Positions 35,501 to 48,279 of a DNA stretch of 64,000 bases are shown piece by piece (within the stretch, counting starts at the first letter, position 1; the number at the start of each line of letters is the position of its first letter). The notes under the pieces were generated by a model, which saw nothing but the letters and a program-made list of their open reading frames with translations, had not been told where the DNA came from and made no database searches. A program made the translations under genes and the position numbers. The DNA lies in the NCBI GenBank assembly GCA_035771175.1, contig CM069610.1, positions 23,216,501-23,280,500 of the forward strand. The letters are read 5' to 3'. This stretch comes from Paratinospora sagittata (Eukaryota; Streptophyta; Magnoliopsida; Ranunculales; Menispermaceae).

Positions 35501-38500
35501 AAGTTGTAAGTATATGAAGTGGTCTCGGTAAGATGACACAACAAAAAAGAACACATCAATTGTCTTGCATCAAGAAGACATCAAACAATAGCTTTCGAAG
35601 TCAACAAAGATCAAGCTCGAAGAACGAAGACATATCGCACGCCTAAGTAAGGCATTAGTTTGATCTTTGGTGTGTAGGGTAACCTCTCGATCAAGCTCAG
35701 CACTAAAACTCTGAAATCTGCAAAGTCTTCAAAATCACTTCGATATAGTACTTCATTTTGAAAAAATGTTTTCCGAAAGGTTTTAATCATAATTTCAATG
35801 AGTTTTCAATTATTTAAAAGTTTTTAATCTTATACAATATGTTTTGAGTTAATGGAATGGTTCTTGAGTGTCAAAATATTAATTTTTAAAAAACAGGCTA
35901 TCCAGCAATTTGCCAAAATTTTCCTGAAGGCACTAGCGCACTATCAGTGTTGATAACACGCTGATAGGTTTCTATAATAAAACATTTGTTTTTCTGAAAA
36001 ATTGTCTATAGCGCGCTATAGGCCTCGATAACACGCTATCGGAAAGTCCGTAAAACTCGAGCTCTCGGGTTTGTGTATATCGATCTGCTATAGCCTGCTA
36101 TCTGTCAATTGAGAACATGATACACAACCCAATAGCACGCTATCCACGTCTGAGAAAAAAATCTGATATTTCTAACGAGAAAAATGTGGGCACTTCTGCT
36201 TGCTCGATTTTTCTATTCCTTATACAATTTCTCCAGGTTATCTTAATTGAAATATTCTCTACTAACACCTAGATGATTCCCATTGTTTCGCAAGCCCAAA
36301 ACAACTTTAGATTAAACAATGCTTTGAATTCAAATCATTTTGTACTCTCTTGCCCTTTAACCCGCAACTTCTTATTTTATAAAACACTCATTCTCTGATT
36401 TTTAAAAATACAACACACACGATTTTAGCAAGTTAGATTGAGCTTTCCAAAGAGTTTTTCACGAGAAGAAAGTATTGATTCTTGCATTTGTCAAAACAAG
36501 CTTCGAATATAATCAAAATTGCAATCTGTCTTGATGATAACGTCGTTGATCAGCAAGTTCTTCATTTTATCCCTTTTGTGCTTAAATTTGCAGAGGCTAT
36601 CCATTGTTTTAAGTTGTAAGTATATGAAGTGGTCTCGGTAAGATAACACACCAAAAAAGTACACATAATTGTCTTGCATCAAGAAGACATCAAACAATAG
36701 CTTTCGAAGTCTACAAAGATCAAGCTCGAAGAACGAAGACATATCTCATGCCTAAGTAAGGCATTAGTTTGATCTTTGGTGTGTAGGGTAACCTCCCGAT
36801 CAATCTCAGCACTAAAACTCTGAAATCTGCAAAGTCTTCAAAATCACTTCGATATAGTACTTCATTTTGAAAAAATGTTTTCCGAAAGGTTTTAATCATA
36901 ATTTCAATGAGTTTTCAATTATTTAAAAGTTTTCAATCTTATACAATATGTTTTGAGTTAATGGAATGGTTCTTGAGTGTCAAAATATTAATTTTACAAA
37001 AATAAGGCTATCCAGCAATTTGCCAAAATTTTCCTGAAGGCACTAGCGCACTATCAGTGTTGATAGCACGCTGATAGGGTTCTATAATAAAACATTTGTT
37101 TTTCTGAAAAATTGCCTATAGCGCGCTATCCCCTTTGATACTTCGCTATAAAGCAGTTGCCGTGATCTTTCCTTTTTTAGTAAAATGGGCAATAGCGCGC
37201 TATAGGCCTCGATAACACGCTATCGGAAACTCCGTAAAACTCGAGCTCTCGGGTTTGTGTATATCGATCTGCTATAGCCTGCTATCTGTCAATTGAGAAC
37301 GTTATATACAACCCAATAGCACGCTATCCACGTCTGAGAAAAAAATCTGATATTTATAACGAGAAAAATTTGGGCACTTCTGCTTGCTCGATTTTTCTAA
37401 TCCTTATACAATTTCTCCAGGTTATCTTAATTGAAATATTCTCTACTAACACCTAGATGATTCCCACTGTCTCGCACGCCCAAAACAACTTTAGATTAAA
37501 CAATGTTTTGAATTCAAATCATTTTGTACTCTCTTGCCCTTTAACCCGCAACATCTAATTTTATAAAACACTCATTCTCTGATTTTCAAAAATACAACAC
37601 ACACGATTTTTGCAAGTTAGATTGAGCTTTCCAAAGAGTTTTTCAAGAGAAGAAAGTATTGATTATTGCATTTGTCAAAACAAGCTTTGAATAGAATCAA
37701 AATTGCAATCTGTCTTGATGATAACGTCGTCGTTGATCAGCAAGTCCTTCATTTTATCCCTTTTGTGCTTAGATTTGCAGAGGCTATCCATTGTTTTAAG
37801 TTGTAAGTATATGAAGTGGTCTCGGTAAGATGACACAACAAAAAAGAACACATCAATTGTCTTGCATCAAGAGGACATCAAACAATAGCTTTCGAAGTCA
37901 ACAAAGATCAAGCTCGAAGAACGAAGACATATCGCACGCCTAAGTAAGGCATTAGTTTGATCTTTGGTGTGTAGGGTAACCTCTCGATCAAGCTCAGCAC
38001 TAAAACTCTGAAATCTGCAAAGTCTTCAAAATCACTTCGATATAGTACTTCATTTTGAAAAAATGTTTTCCGAAAGGTTTTAATCATAATTTCAATGAGT
38101 TTTCAATTATTTAAAAGTTTTTAATCTTATACAATATGTTTTGAGTTAATGGAATGGTTCTTGAGTGTCAAAATATTAATTTTTAAAAAACAGGCTATCC
38201 AGCAATTTGCCAAAATTTTCCTGAAGGCACTAGCGCACTATCAGTGTTGATAACACGCTGATAGGTTTCTATAATAAAACATTTGTTTTTCTGAAAAATT
38301 GTCTATACCGCGCTATCCCCTTTGATACTTCGCTATAAAGCTGTTGCCGTGATCTTTCCATTTTTAGTAAAATGGGCAATAGCGCACTATAGGCCTCGAT
38401 AACACGCTATCGGAAAGTCCGTAAAACTCGAGCTCTCGGGTTTGTGTATATCGATCTGCTATAGCCTGCTATCTGTCAATTGAGAACATGATACACAACC

Positions 38501-41168
38501 CAATAGCACGCTATCCACGTCTGAGAAAAAAATCTGATATTTCTAACGAGAAAAATTTGGGCACTTCTGCTTGCTCGATTTTTCTATTCCTTATACAATT
38601 TCTCCAGGTTATCTTAATTGAAATATTCTCTACTAACACCTAGATGATTCCCATTGTCTCGCACGCCCAAAACAACTTTAGATTAAACAATGCTTTGAAT
38701 TCAAATCATTTTGTACTCTCTTGCCCTTTAACCCGCAACTTCTAATTTTATAAAACACTCATTCTCTGATTTTTAAAAATACAACACACAGGAGTTTAGC
38801 AAGTTAGATTGAGCTTTCCAAAGAGTTTTTCACGAGAAGAAAGTATTGATTCTTGCATTTGTCAAAACAAGCTTCGAATATAATCAAAATTGCAATCTGT
38901 CTTGATGATAACGTCGTTGATCAGCAAGTTCTTCATTTTATCCCTTTTGTGCTTAAATTTGCAGAGGCTATCCATTGTTTTAAGTTGTAAGTATATGAAG
39001 TGGTCTCGGTAAGATAACACAACAAAAAAGAACACATAATTGTCTTGCATCAAGAAGACATCAAACAATAGCTTTCGAAGTCTACAAAGATCAAGCTCGA
39101 AGAACGAAGACATATCTCATGCCTAAGTAAGGCATTAGTTTGATCTTTGGTGTGTAGGGTAACCTCCCGATCAATCTCAGCACTAAAACTCTGAAATCTG
39201 CAAAGTCTTCAAAATCACTTCGATATAGTACTTCATTTTGAAAAAATGTTTTCCGAAAGGTTTTAATCATAATTTCAATGAGTTTTCAATTATTTAAAAG
39301 TTTTCAATCTTATACAATATGTTTTGAGTTAATGGAATGGTTCTTGAGTGTCAAAATATTAATTTTACAAAAATAAGGCTATCCAGAAATTTGCCAAAAT
39401 TTTCCTGAAGGCACTAGCGCACTATCAGTGTTGATAGCACGCTGATAGGGTTCTATAATAAAACATTTGTTTTTCTGAAAAATTGCCTATAGCGCGCTAT
39501 CCCCTTTGATACTTCGCTATAAAGCAGTTGCCGTGATCTTTCCTTTTTTAGTAAAATGGGCAATAGCGCGCTATAGGCCTCGATAACACGCTATCGGAAA
39601 CTCCGTAAAACTCGAGCTCTCGGGTTTGTGTATATCGATCTGCTATAGCCTGCTATCTGTCAATTGAGAACATGATACACAACCCAATAGCACGCTATCC
39701 ACGTCTGAGAAAAAAATCTGATATTTCTAACGAGAAAAATTTGGGCACTTCTGCTTGCTCGATTTTTCTATTCCTTATACAATTTCTCCAGGTTATCTTA
39801 ATTGAAATATTCTCTACTAACACCTAGATGATTCCCACTGTCTCGCACGCCCAAAACAACTTTAGATTAAACAATGTTTTGAATTCAAATCATTTTGTAC
39901 TCTCTTGCCCTTTAACCCGCAACTTCTAATTTTATAAATCACTCATTCTCTGATTTTCAAAAATACAACACACACGATTTTTGCAAGTTAGATTGAGCTT
40001 TCCAAAGAGTTTTTCAAGAGAATAAAGTATTGATTATTGCATTTGTCAAAACAAGCTTCGAATAGAATCAAAATTGCAATCTGTCTTGATGATAACGTCG
40101 TCGTTGATCAGCAAGTCCTTCATTTTATCCCTTTTGTGCTTAGATTTGCAGAGGCTATCCATTGTTTTAAGTTGTAAGTATATGAAGTGGTCTCGGTAAG
40201 ATGACACAACAAAAAAGAACACATCAATTGTCTTGCATCAAGAAGACATCAAACAATAGCTTTCGAAGTCAACAAAGATCAAGCTCGAAGAACGAAGACA
40301 TATCGCACGCCTAAGTAAGGCATTAGTTTGATCTTTGGTGTGTAGGGTAACCTCCCGATCAATCTCAGCACTAAAACTCTGAAATCTGGAAAGTCTTCAA
40401 AATCACTTCGATATAGTACTTCATTTTGAAAAAATGTTTTCCGAAAGGTTTTAATCATAATTTCAATGAGTTTTCAATTATTTAAAAGTTTTCAATCTTA
40501 TACAATATGTTTTGAGTTAATGGAATGGTTCTTGAGTGTCAAAATATAATTTTTACAAAAATAAGGCTATCCAGCAATTTGCCAAAATTTTCCTGAAGGC
40601 ACTAGCGCACTATCAGTGTTGATAGCACGCTGATAGGGTTCTATAATAAAACATTTGTTTTTCTGAAAAATTGCCTATAGCGCGCTATCCCCTTTGATAC
40701 TTCGCTATAAAGCAGTTGCCGTGATCTTTCCTTTTTTAGTAAAATGGGCAATAGCGCGCTATAGGCCTCGATAACACGCTATCGGAAAGTCCGTAAAACT
40801 CGAGCTCTCGGGTTTGTGTATATCGATCTGCTATAGCCTGCTATCTGTCAATTGAGAACATGATACACAACCCAATAGCACGCTATCCACGTCTGAGAAA
40901 AAAATCTGATATTTCTAACGAGAAAAATTTGGGCACTTCTGCTTGCTCGATTTTTCTATTCCTTATACAATTTCTCCAGGTTATCTTAATTGAAATACTC
41001 TCTACTAACACCTAGATGATTCCCACTGTCTCGCACGCCCAAAACAACTTTAGATTAAACAATGTGTTGAATTCAAATCATTTTGTACTCTCTTGCCCTT
41101 TAAACCGCAACTTCTAATTTTATAAAACACTCATTCTCTGATTTTCAAAAATACAACACACGATTTTT
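29541..41168 (+). repeat. Satellite block C, two-monomer higher-order repeat (~2295 bp)
   Basis: Five dimers begin at 29541, 31837, 34131, 36428 and 38799. The first monomer of each lacks a CGT triplet in GTCGTTG and is long. The second has GTCGTCGTTG and in the first three dimers is the short class (30725, 33019, 35315) with a clean GCGCGCTATAGGCC junction. Monomers at 30725 and 33019 share GTAGGGCATT and GTGTATGGTAACC; those at 35315, 37612 and 39983 share GATTATTGC and CGCACGCC. The last two dimers have full-length second monomers. Confidence 0.85.
31405..31440. other. Short-class deletion junction (representative copy)
   Basis: Here a monomer reads CTATAGCGCGCTATAGGCC, joining the first and second ATAGCGCGCTAT palindromes of the full-length form. 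About 74 bp between them (CCCCTTTGATAC through GGGCAATAGCGCGCTAT) is missing. The same junction is in the monomers at 33019 and 35315. A variant with one base less (GCGCGCTAAGGCC) is in those at 15765, 18064, 20359, 23843, 24952 and 28432. Confidence 0.85.
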
Positions 41169-44100
41169 GCAAGTTAGATTGAGCTTTCCAAAGAGTTTTT
41201 CAAGAGAAGAAAGTATTGATTCTTGCATTTGTCAAAACAAGCTTCGAATAGAATCAAAATTGCAATCTGTCTTGATGATAACGTCGTCGTTGATCAGCAA
41301 GTCCTTCATTTTATCCCTTTTATGCTTAGATTTGCAGAGGCTATCCATTGTTTTAAGTTGTAAGTATATGAAATGGTCTCGGTAAGATAACACAACAAAA
41401 AAGAACACATCAATTGTCTTGCATCAAGAAGACATCAAACAATAGCTTTCGAAGTCTACAAAGATCAAGCTCGAAGAACGAAGACATATCTCATGCCTAA
41501 GTAAGGCATTAGTTTGATCTTTGGTGTGTATGGTAACCTCTCGATCAATCTCAGCACTAAAACTCTGAAATCTGCAAAGTCTTCAAAATCACTTCGATAT
41601 AGTATTTCATTTTGAAAAAATGTTTTTCGAAAGGTTTTAATCATAATTTCAATGAGTTTTGAATTATTTAAAAGTTTTTAATCTTATAGAATATTTTTTG
41701 AGTTAATGGAATGGTTATTGAGTGTCAAAATATTAATTTTACAAAAATAAGGCTATCCAGCAATTTGCAAAATTTTCCTGAAGGCACTAGCGCACTATCA
41801 GTGTTGATAACACGCTGATAGGGTTCTATAACAAAACAGTTGTTTTTCTGAAAAATTGTTCATACCGCGCTATCCCCTTTAATACTTCGCTATAAAGCAG
41901 TTGCCGTAATCTCTCCATTTTTAGTAAAATGGGCAATAGCGCGCTATAGGCCTCGATAACACGCTATCGGAAAGTTCCTAAAACTCGAGCTCTCGGGTTT
42001 ATGTATATCGATCTGCTATAGCCTGCTATCTGTCAATTGAGAACGTGATACACAACCCAATAGCACGTTATCCACGTCTGAGAAAAAAATCTGATAATTC
42101 TGACGAGAAAAATGTGGGCACTTCTGCTTGCTCGATTTTTCTGTCCTTATACAATTTCTCCAGGTTATCTTAATTGAAATATTCTCTACTAACACGTAGA
42201 TGATTCCCATTGTCTCGCACGCCCAAAACAACTTTCGATTAAACGATGTTTTGAATTCAAATCATTTTGTACTCTCTTGCCCTTTAACCCGCAACTTCTA
42301 ATTTTATAAAACACTCATTCTCTAATTTTCAAAAATACAACACACACGATTTTTGCAAGTTAGATTGAGCTTTCCAAAGAGTTTTTCAGGAGAAGAAAGT
42401 ATTGATTCTTGCATTTGTCAAAACAAGCTTCGAATAGAATCAAAATTGCAATCTGTCTTGATGATAACGTCGTTGATCAGTAAGTTCTTCATTTTATCCC
42501 TTTTGTGCTTAGATTTGCAGAGGCTATCCATTGTTTTAAGTTGTAAGTATATGAAGTGGTCTCGGTAAGATAACACAACAAAAAAAAACACATCAATTGT
42601 CTTACATCAAGAAGACATCAAACAATAGCTTTCGAAGTCTACAAAGATCAAGCTCGAAGAACGAAGACATATCTCATGCCTAAGTAAGGCATTAGTTTGA
42701 TCTTTGGTGTGTAGGGTAACCTCTCGATCATTCTCAGCAATAAAACTCTAAAATCTGCAAAGTCTTCAAAATCACTTCGATATAGTATTTCATTTTGAAA
42801 AAATGATTTCCGAAAGGTTTTAATCAAAATTTCAATGAGTTTTGAATTATTTAAAAGTTTTTAATCTTATACAGTATGTTTTGAATTAATGGAATGGTTC
42901 TTGAGTGTCAAAATATTAATTTTACAAAAATAAGGCTATCCAGCAATTTCCCAAAATTTTCCTGAAGGCACTAGCGCACTATCAGTGTTGATAACACGCT
43001 GATAGGGTTCTATAACAAAACAGTTGTTTTTCTGAAAAATTGTTCATACCGCGCTATCCCCTTTAATACTTCGCTATAAAGCAGTTGTCGTAATCTTTCC
43101 ATTTTTAGTAAAATGGGCAATAGCGCGCTATAGGCCTCGATAACACGCTATCGGAAAGTTCCTAAAACTCGAGCTCTCGGGTTTGTGTATGTCGATCTGC
43201 TATAGCCTGCTATCTGTCAATTGAGAACATGATAAACATCCCAATAGCACGTTATCCACGTCTGAGAAAAAAATCTGATAATTCTAACGAGAAAAATGTG
43301 GGCACTTCTGCTTGCTCGATTTTTCTGTCCTTATACAATTTCTCCAGGTTATCTTAATTGAAATATTCTCTACTAACACGTAGATGATTCCCATTGTCTC
43401 GCACGCCCAAAACAACTTTAGATTAAACAATGTTTTGAATTCAAATCATTTTGTACCCTCTTGCCCTTTAACCCGCAACTTCTAATTTTATAAAACACTC
43501 ATTCTCTGGTTTTCAAAAATACAACACACACGATTTTTTGCAAGTTATATTGAGCTTTCCAAAGAGTTTTTCAAGAGAATAATGTATTGATTCTTGCATT
43601 TGTCAAAACAAGCTTCGAATAGAATCAAAATTGCAATCTGTCTTCATGATAACGTCGTCGTTGATCAGCAAGTCCTTCATTTTATCCCTTTTGTGCTTAG
43701 ATTTGCAGAGGCTATCCATTGTTTTAAGTTGTAAGTATATGAAGTGGTCTCGGTAAGATAACACAACAAAAAAGAACACATAATTGTCTTGCATCAAGAA
43801 CACATCAAACAATAGCTTTCGAAGTCTACAAAGATCAAGCTCGAAGAACGAAGACATATCTCATGCCTAAGTAAGGCATTAGTTTGATCTTTGGTCTGTA
43901 GGGTAACCTCCCGATCAATCTCAGCACTAAAACTCTGAAATCTGCAAAGTCTTCAAAATCACTTCGATATAGTACTTCATTTTGAAAAAATGTTTTCCGA
44001 AAGGTTTTAATCATAATTTCAATGAGTTTTCAATTATTTAAAAGTTTTCAATCTTATACAATATGTTTTGAGTTAATGGAATGGTTCTTGAGTGTCAAAA

Positions 44101-47100
44101 TATTAATTTTACAAAAATAAGGCTATCCAGCAATTTGCCAAAATTTTCCTGAAGGCACTAGCGTACTATCAGTGTTGATAGCACGCTGATAGGGTTCTAT
44201 AATAAAACATTTGTTTTTCTGAAAAATTGCCTATAGCGCGCTATCCCCTTTGATACTTCGCTATAAAGCAGTTGCCGTGATCTTTCCTTTTTTAGTAAAA
44301 TGGGCAATAGCGCGCTATAGGCCTCGATAACACGCTATCGGAAACTCCGTAAAACTCGAGCTCTCGGGTTTGTGTATATCGATCTGCTATAGCCTGCTAT
44401 CTGTCAATTGAGAACGTTATATACAACCCAATAGCACGCTATCCATGTCTGAGAAAAAAATCTGATATTTCTAACGAGAAAAATTTGGGCACTTCTGCTT
44501 GCTCGATTTTTCTATTCCTTATACAATTTCTCCAGGTTATCTTAATTGAAATATTCTCTACTAACACCTAGATGATTCCCACTGTCTCGCACGCCCAAAA
44601 CAACTTTAGATTAAACAATGTTTTGAATTCAAATCATTTTGTACTCTCTTGCCCTTTAACCCGCAACTTCTAATTTTATAAAACACTCATTCTCTGATTT
44701 TCAAAAATACAACACACGATTTTTGCAAGTTAGATTGAGCTTTCCAAAGAGTTTTTCAAGAGAAGAAAGTATTGATTCTTGCATTTGTCAAAATAAGCTT
44801 CGAATAGAATCAAAATTGCAATCTGTCTTGATGATAACGTCGTCGTTGATCAGCAAGTCCTTCATTTTATCCCTTTTCTGCTTAGATTTGCAGAGGCTAT
44901 CCATTGTTTTAAGTTGTAAGTATATGAAATGGTCTCGGTAAGATCACACAACAAAAAAGAACACATCAATTGTCTTGCATCAAGAAGACATCAAACAATA
45001 GCTTTCGAAGTCTACAAAGATCAAGCTCGAAGAACGAAGACATATCTCATGCCTAAGTAAGGCATTAGTTTGATCTTTGGTGTGTATGGTAACCTCTCGA
45101 TCAATCTCAGCACTAAAACTCTGCAATCTGCAAAGTCTTCAAAATCACTTCGATATAGTATTTCATTTTGAAAAAATGTTTTTCGAAAGGTTTTAATCAT
45201 AATTTCAATGAGTTTTGAATTATTTAAAAGTTTTTAATCTTATAGAATATTTTTTGAGTTAATGGAATGGTTATTGAGTGTCAAAATATTAATTTTACAA
45301 AAATAAGGCTATCCAGCAATTTGCAAAATTTTCCTGAAGGCACTAGCGCACTATCAGTGTTGATAACACGCTGATAGGGTTCTATAACAAAACAGTTGTT
45401 TTTCTGAAAAATTGTTCATACCGCGCTATCCCCTTTAATACTTCGCTATAAACAGTTGCCGTAATCTTTCCATTTTTAGTAAAATGGGCAATAGCGCGCT
45501 ATAGGCCTCGATAACACGCTATCGGAAAGTTCCTAAAACTCGAGCTCTCGGGTTTGTGTATATCGATCTGCTATAGCCTGCTATCTGTCAATTGAGAACG
45601 TGATACACAACCCAATAGCACGTTATCCACGTCTGAGAAAAAAATCTGATAATTCTGACGAGAAAAATGTGGGCACTTCTGCTTGCTCGATTTTTCTGTC
45701 CTTATACAATTTCTCCAGGTTATCTTAATTGAAATATTCTCTACTAACACGTAGATGATTCCCATTGTCTCGCACGCCCAAAACAACTTTCGATTAAACG
45801 ATGTTTTGAATTCAAATCATTTTGTACTCTCTTGCCCTTTAACCCGCAACTTCTAATTTTATAAAACACTCATTCTCTAATTTTCAAAAATACAACACAC
45901 ACGATTTTTGCAAGTTAGATTGAGCTTTCCAAAGAGTTTTTCAGGAGAAGAAAGTATTGATTCTTGCATTTGTCAAAACAAGCTTCGAATAGAATCAAAA
46001 TTGCAATCTGTCTTGATGATAACGTCGTTGATCAGTAAGTTCTTCATTTTATCCCTTTTGTGCTTAGATTTGCAGAGGCTATCCATTGTTTTAAGTTGTA
46101 AGTATATGAAGTGGTCTCGGTAAGATAACACAACAAAAAAAAACACATCAATTGTCTTACATCAAGAAGACATCAAACAATAGCTTTCGAAGTCTACAAA
46201 GATCAAGCTCGAAGAACGAAGACATATCTCATGCCTAAGTAAGGCATTAGTTTGATCTTTGGTGTGTAGGGTAACCTCTCGATCATTCTCAGCAATAAAA
46301 CTCTAAAATCTGCAAAGTCTTCAAAATCACTTCGATATAGTATTTCATTTTGAAAAAATGATTTCCGAAAGGTTTTAATCAAAATTTCAATGAGTTTTGA
46401 ATTATTTAAAAGTTTTTAATCTTATACAGTATGTTTTGAATTAATGGAATGGTTCTTGAGTGTCAAAATATTAATTTTACAAAAATAAGGCTATCCAGCA
46501 ATTTCCCAAAATTTTCCTGAAGGCACTAGCGCACTATCAGTGTTGATAACACGCTGATAGGGTTCTATAACAAAACAGTTGTTTTTCTGAAAAATTGTTC
46601 ATACCGCGCTATCCCCTTTAATACTTCGCTATAAAGCAGTTGCCGTAATCTTTCCATTTTTAGTAAAATGGGCAATAGCGCGCTATAGGCCTCGATAACA
46701 CGCTATCGGAAAGTTCCTAAAACTCGAGCTCTCGGGTTTGTGTATGTCGATCTGCTATAGCCTGCTATCTGTCAATTGAGAACAAGATAAACATCCCAAT
46801 AGCACGTTATCCACGTCTGAGAAAAAAATCTGATAATTCTAACGAGAAAAATGTGGGCACTTCTGCTTGCTCGATTTTTCTGTCCTTATACAATTTCTCC
46901 AGGTTATCTTAATTGAAATATTCTCTACTAACACGTAGATGATTCCCATTGTCTCGCACGCCCAAAACAACTTTAGATTAAACAATGTTTTGAATTCAAA
47001 TCATTTTGTACCCTCTTGCCCTTTAACCCGCAACTTCTAATTTTATAAAACACTCATTCTCTGGTTTTCAAAAATACAACACACACGATTTTTTGCAAGT

Positions 47101-48279
47101 TATATTGAGCTTTCCAAAGAGTTTTTCAAGAGAATAATGTATTGATTCTTGCATTTGTCAAAACAAGCTTCGAATAGAATCAAAATTGCAATCTGTCTTC
47201 ATGATAACGTCGTCGTTGATCAGCAAGTCCTTCATTTTATCCCTTTTGTGCTTAGATTTGCAGAGGCTATCCATTGTTTTAAGTTGTAAGTATATGAAGT
47301 GGTCTCGGTAAGATAACACAACAAAAAAGAACACATCAATTGTCTTGCATCAAGAACACATCAAACAATAGCTTTCGAAGTCTACAAAGATCAAGCTCGA
47401 AGAACGAAGACATATCTCATGCCTAAGTAAGGCATTAGTTTGATCTTTGGTCTGTAGGGTAACCTCTCGATCAATCTCAGCACTAAACCTCTGAAATCTG
47501 CAAAGTCTTCAAAATCACTTCGATATAGTATTTCATTTTGAAAAAATGTTTTCCGAAAGGTTTTAAGCAAAATTTCAATGAGTTTCGAATTATTTAAAAG
47601 TTTTTAATCTTATAGAATATGTTTTGATTTAATGGAATGGTTCTTGAGTGTCAAAATATTAATTTTACAAAAATAAGGCTATCCAGCAATTTGCCAAAAT
47701 TTTCCTGAAGGCACTAGCGCACTATCAATGTTGATAACACGCTGATAGGGAAATAACAAAACATTTGTTTTTCTGAAAAATTGTTCATACCGCGCTATCC
47801 CCTTTGATACTTCGCTATAAAGCAGTTGCCGTAATCTTTCCATTTCTAGTAAAATGGGCAATAGCGCGCTATAGGCCTCGATAACACGCTATCGGAAAGT
47901 TCGTAAAACTCGTGCTCTCGGGTTTGTGTATATCGATCTGCTATAGCCTGCTATCTGTCAATTGAGAACATGTTACACAACCCAATAGCAGGCTATCCAC
48001 GTCTAAGAAAAAAATATAATAATTCTAACGAGAAAAATGTGGGCACTTCTGCTTGCTCGATTTTTCTGTCCTTATACAATTTCTCCAGGTTATCTTAATT
48101 GAAATATTCTCTACTAACACCTAGATGATTCCCACTGTCTCGCACGCCCAAAACAACTTTCGATTAAACGATGTTTTGAATTCAAATCATTTTGTACTCT
48201 CTTGCCCTTTAACCCGCAACTTCTAATTTTATAAAACACTCATTCTCTGATTTTCAAAAATACAACACACACGATTTTT
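41169..48279 (+). repeat. Satellite block D, three-monomer higher-order repeat (3555 bp)
   Basis: Monomers at 41169, 42355 and 43540 match those at 44725, 45910 and 47095 at 3555-3556 bp. Shared marks are GAATATTTTTTGAG with GGTTATTGAG (first), TTTTCAGGAGAAG (second) and GAATAATGTATTG (third). The monomer at 43540 departs from its partner in its second part and is chimeric. Confidence 0.85.
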
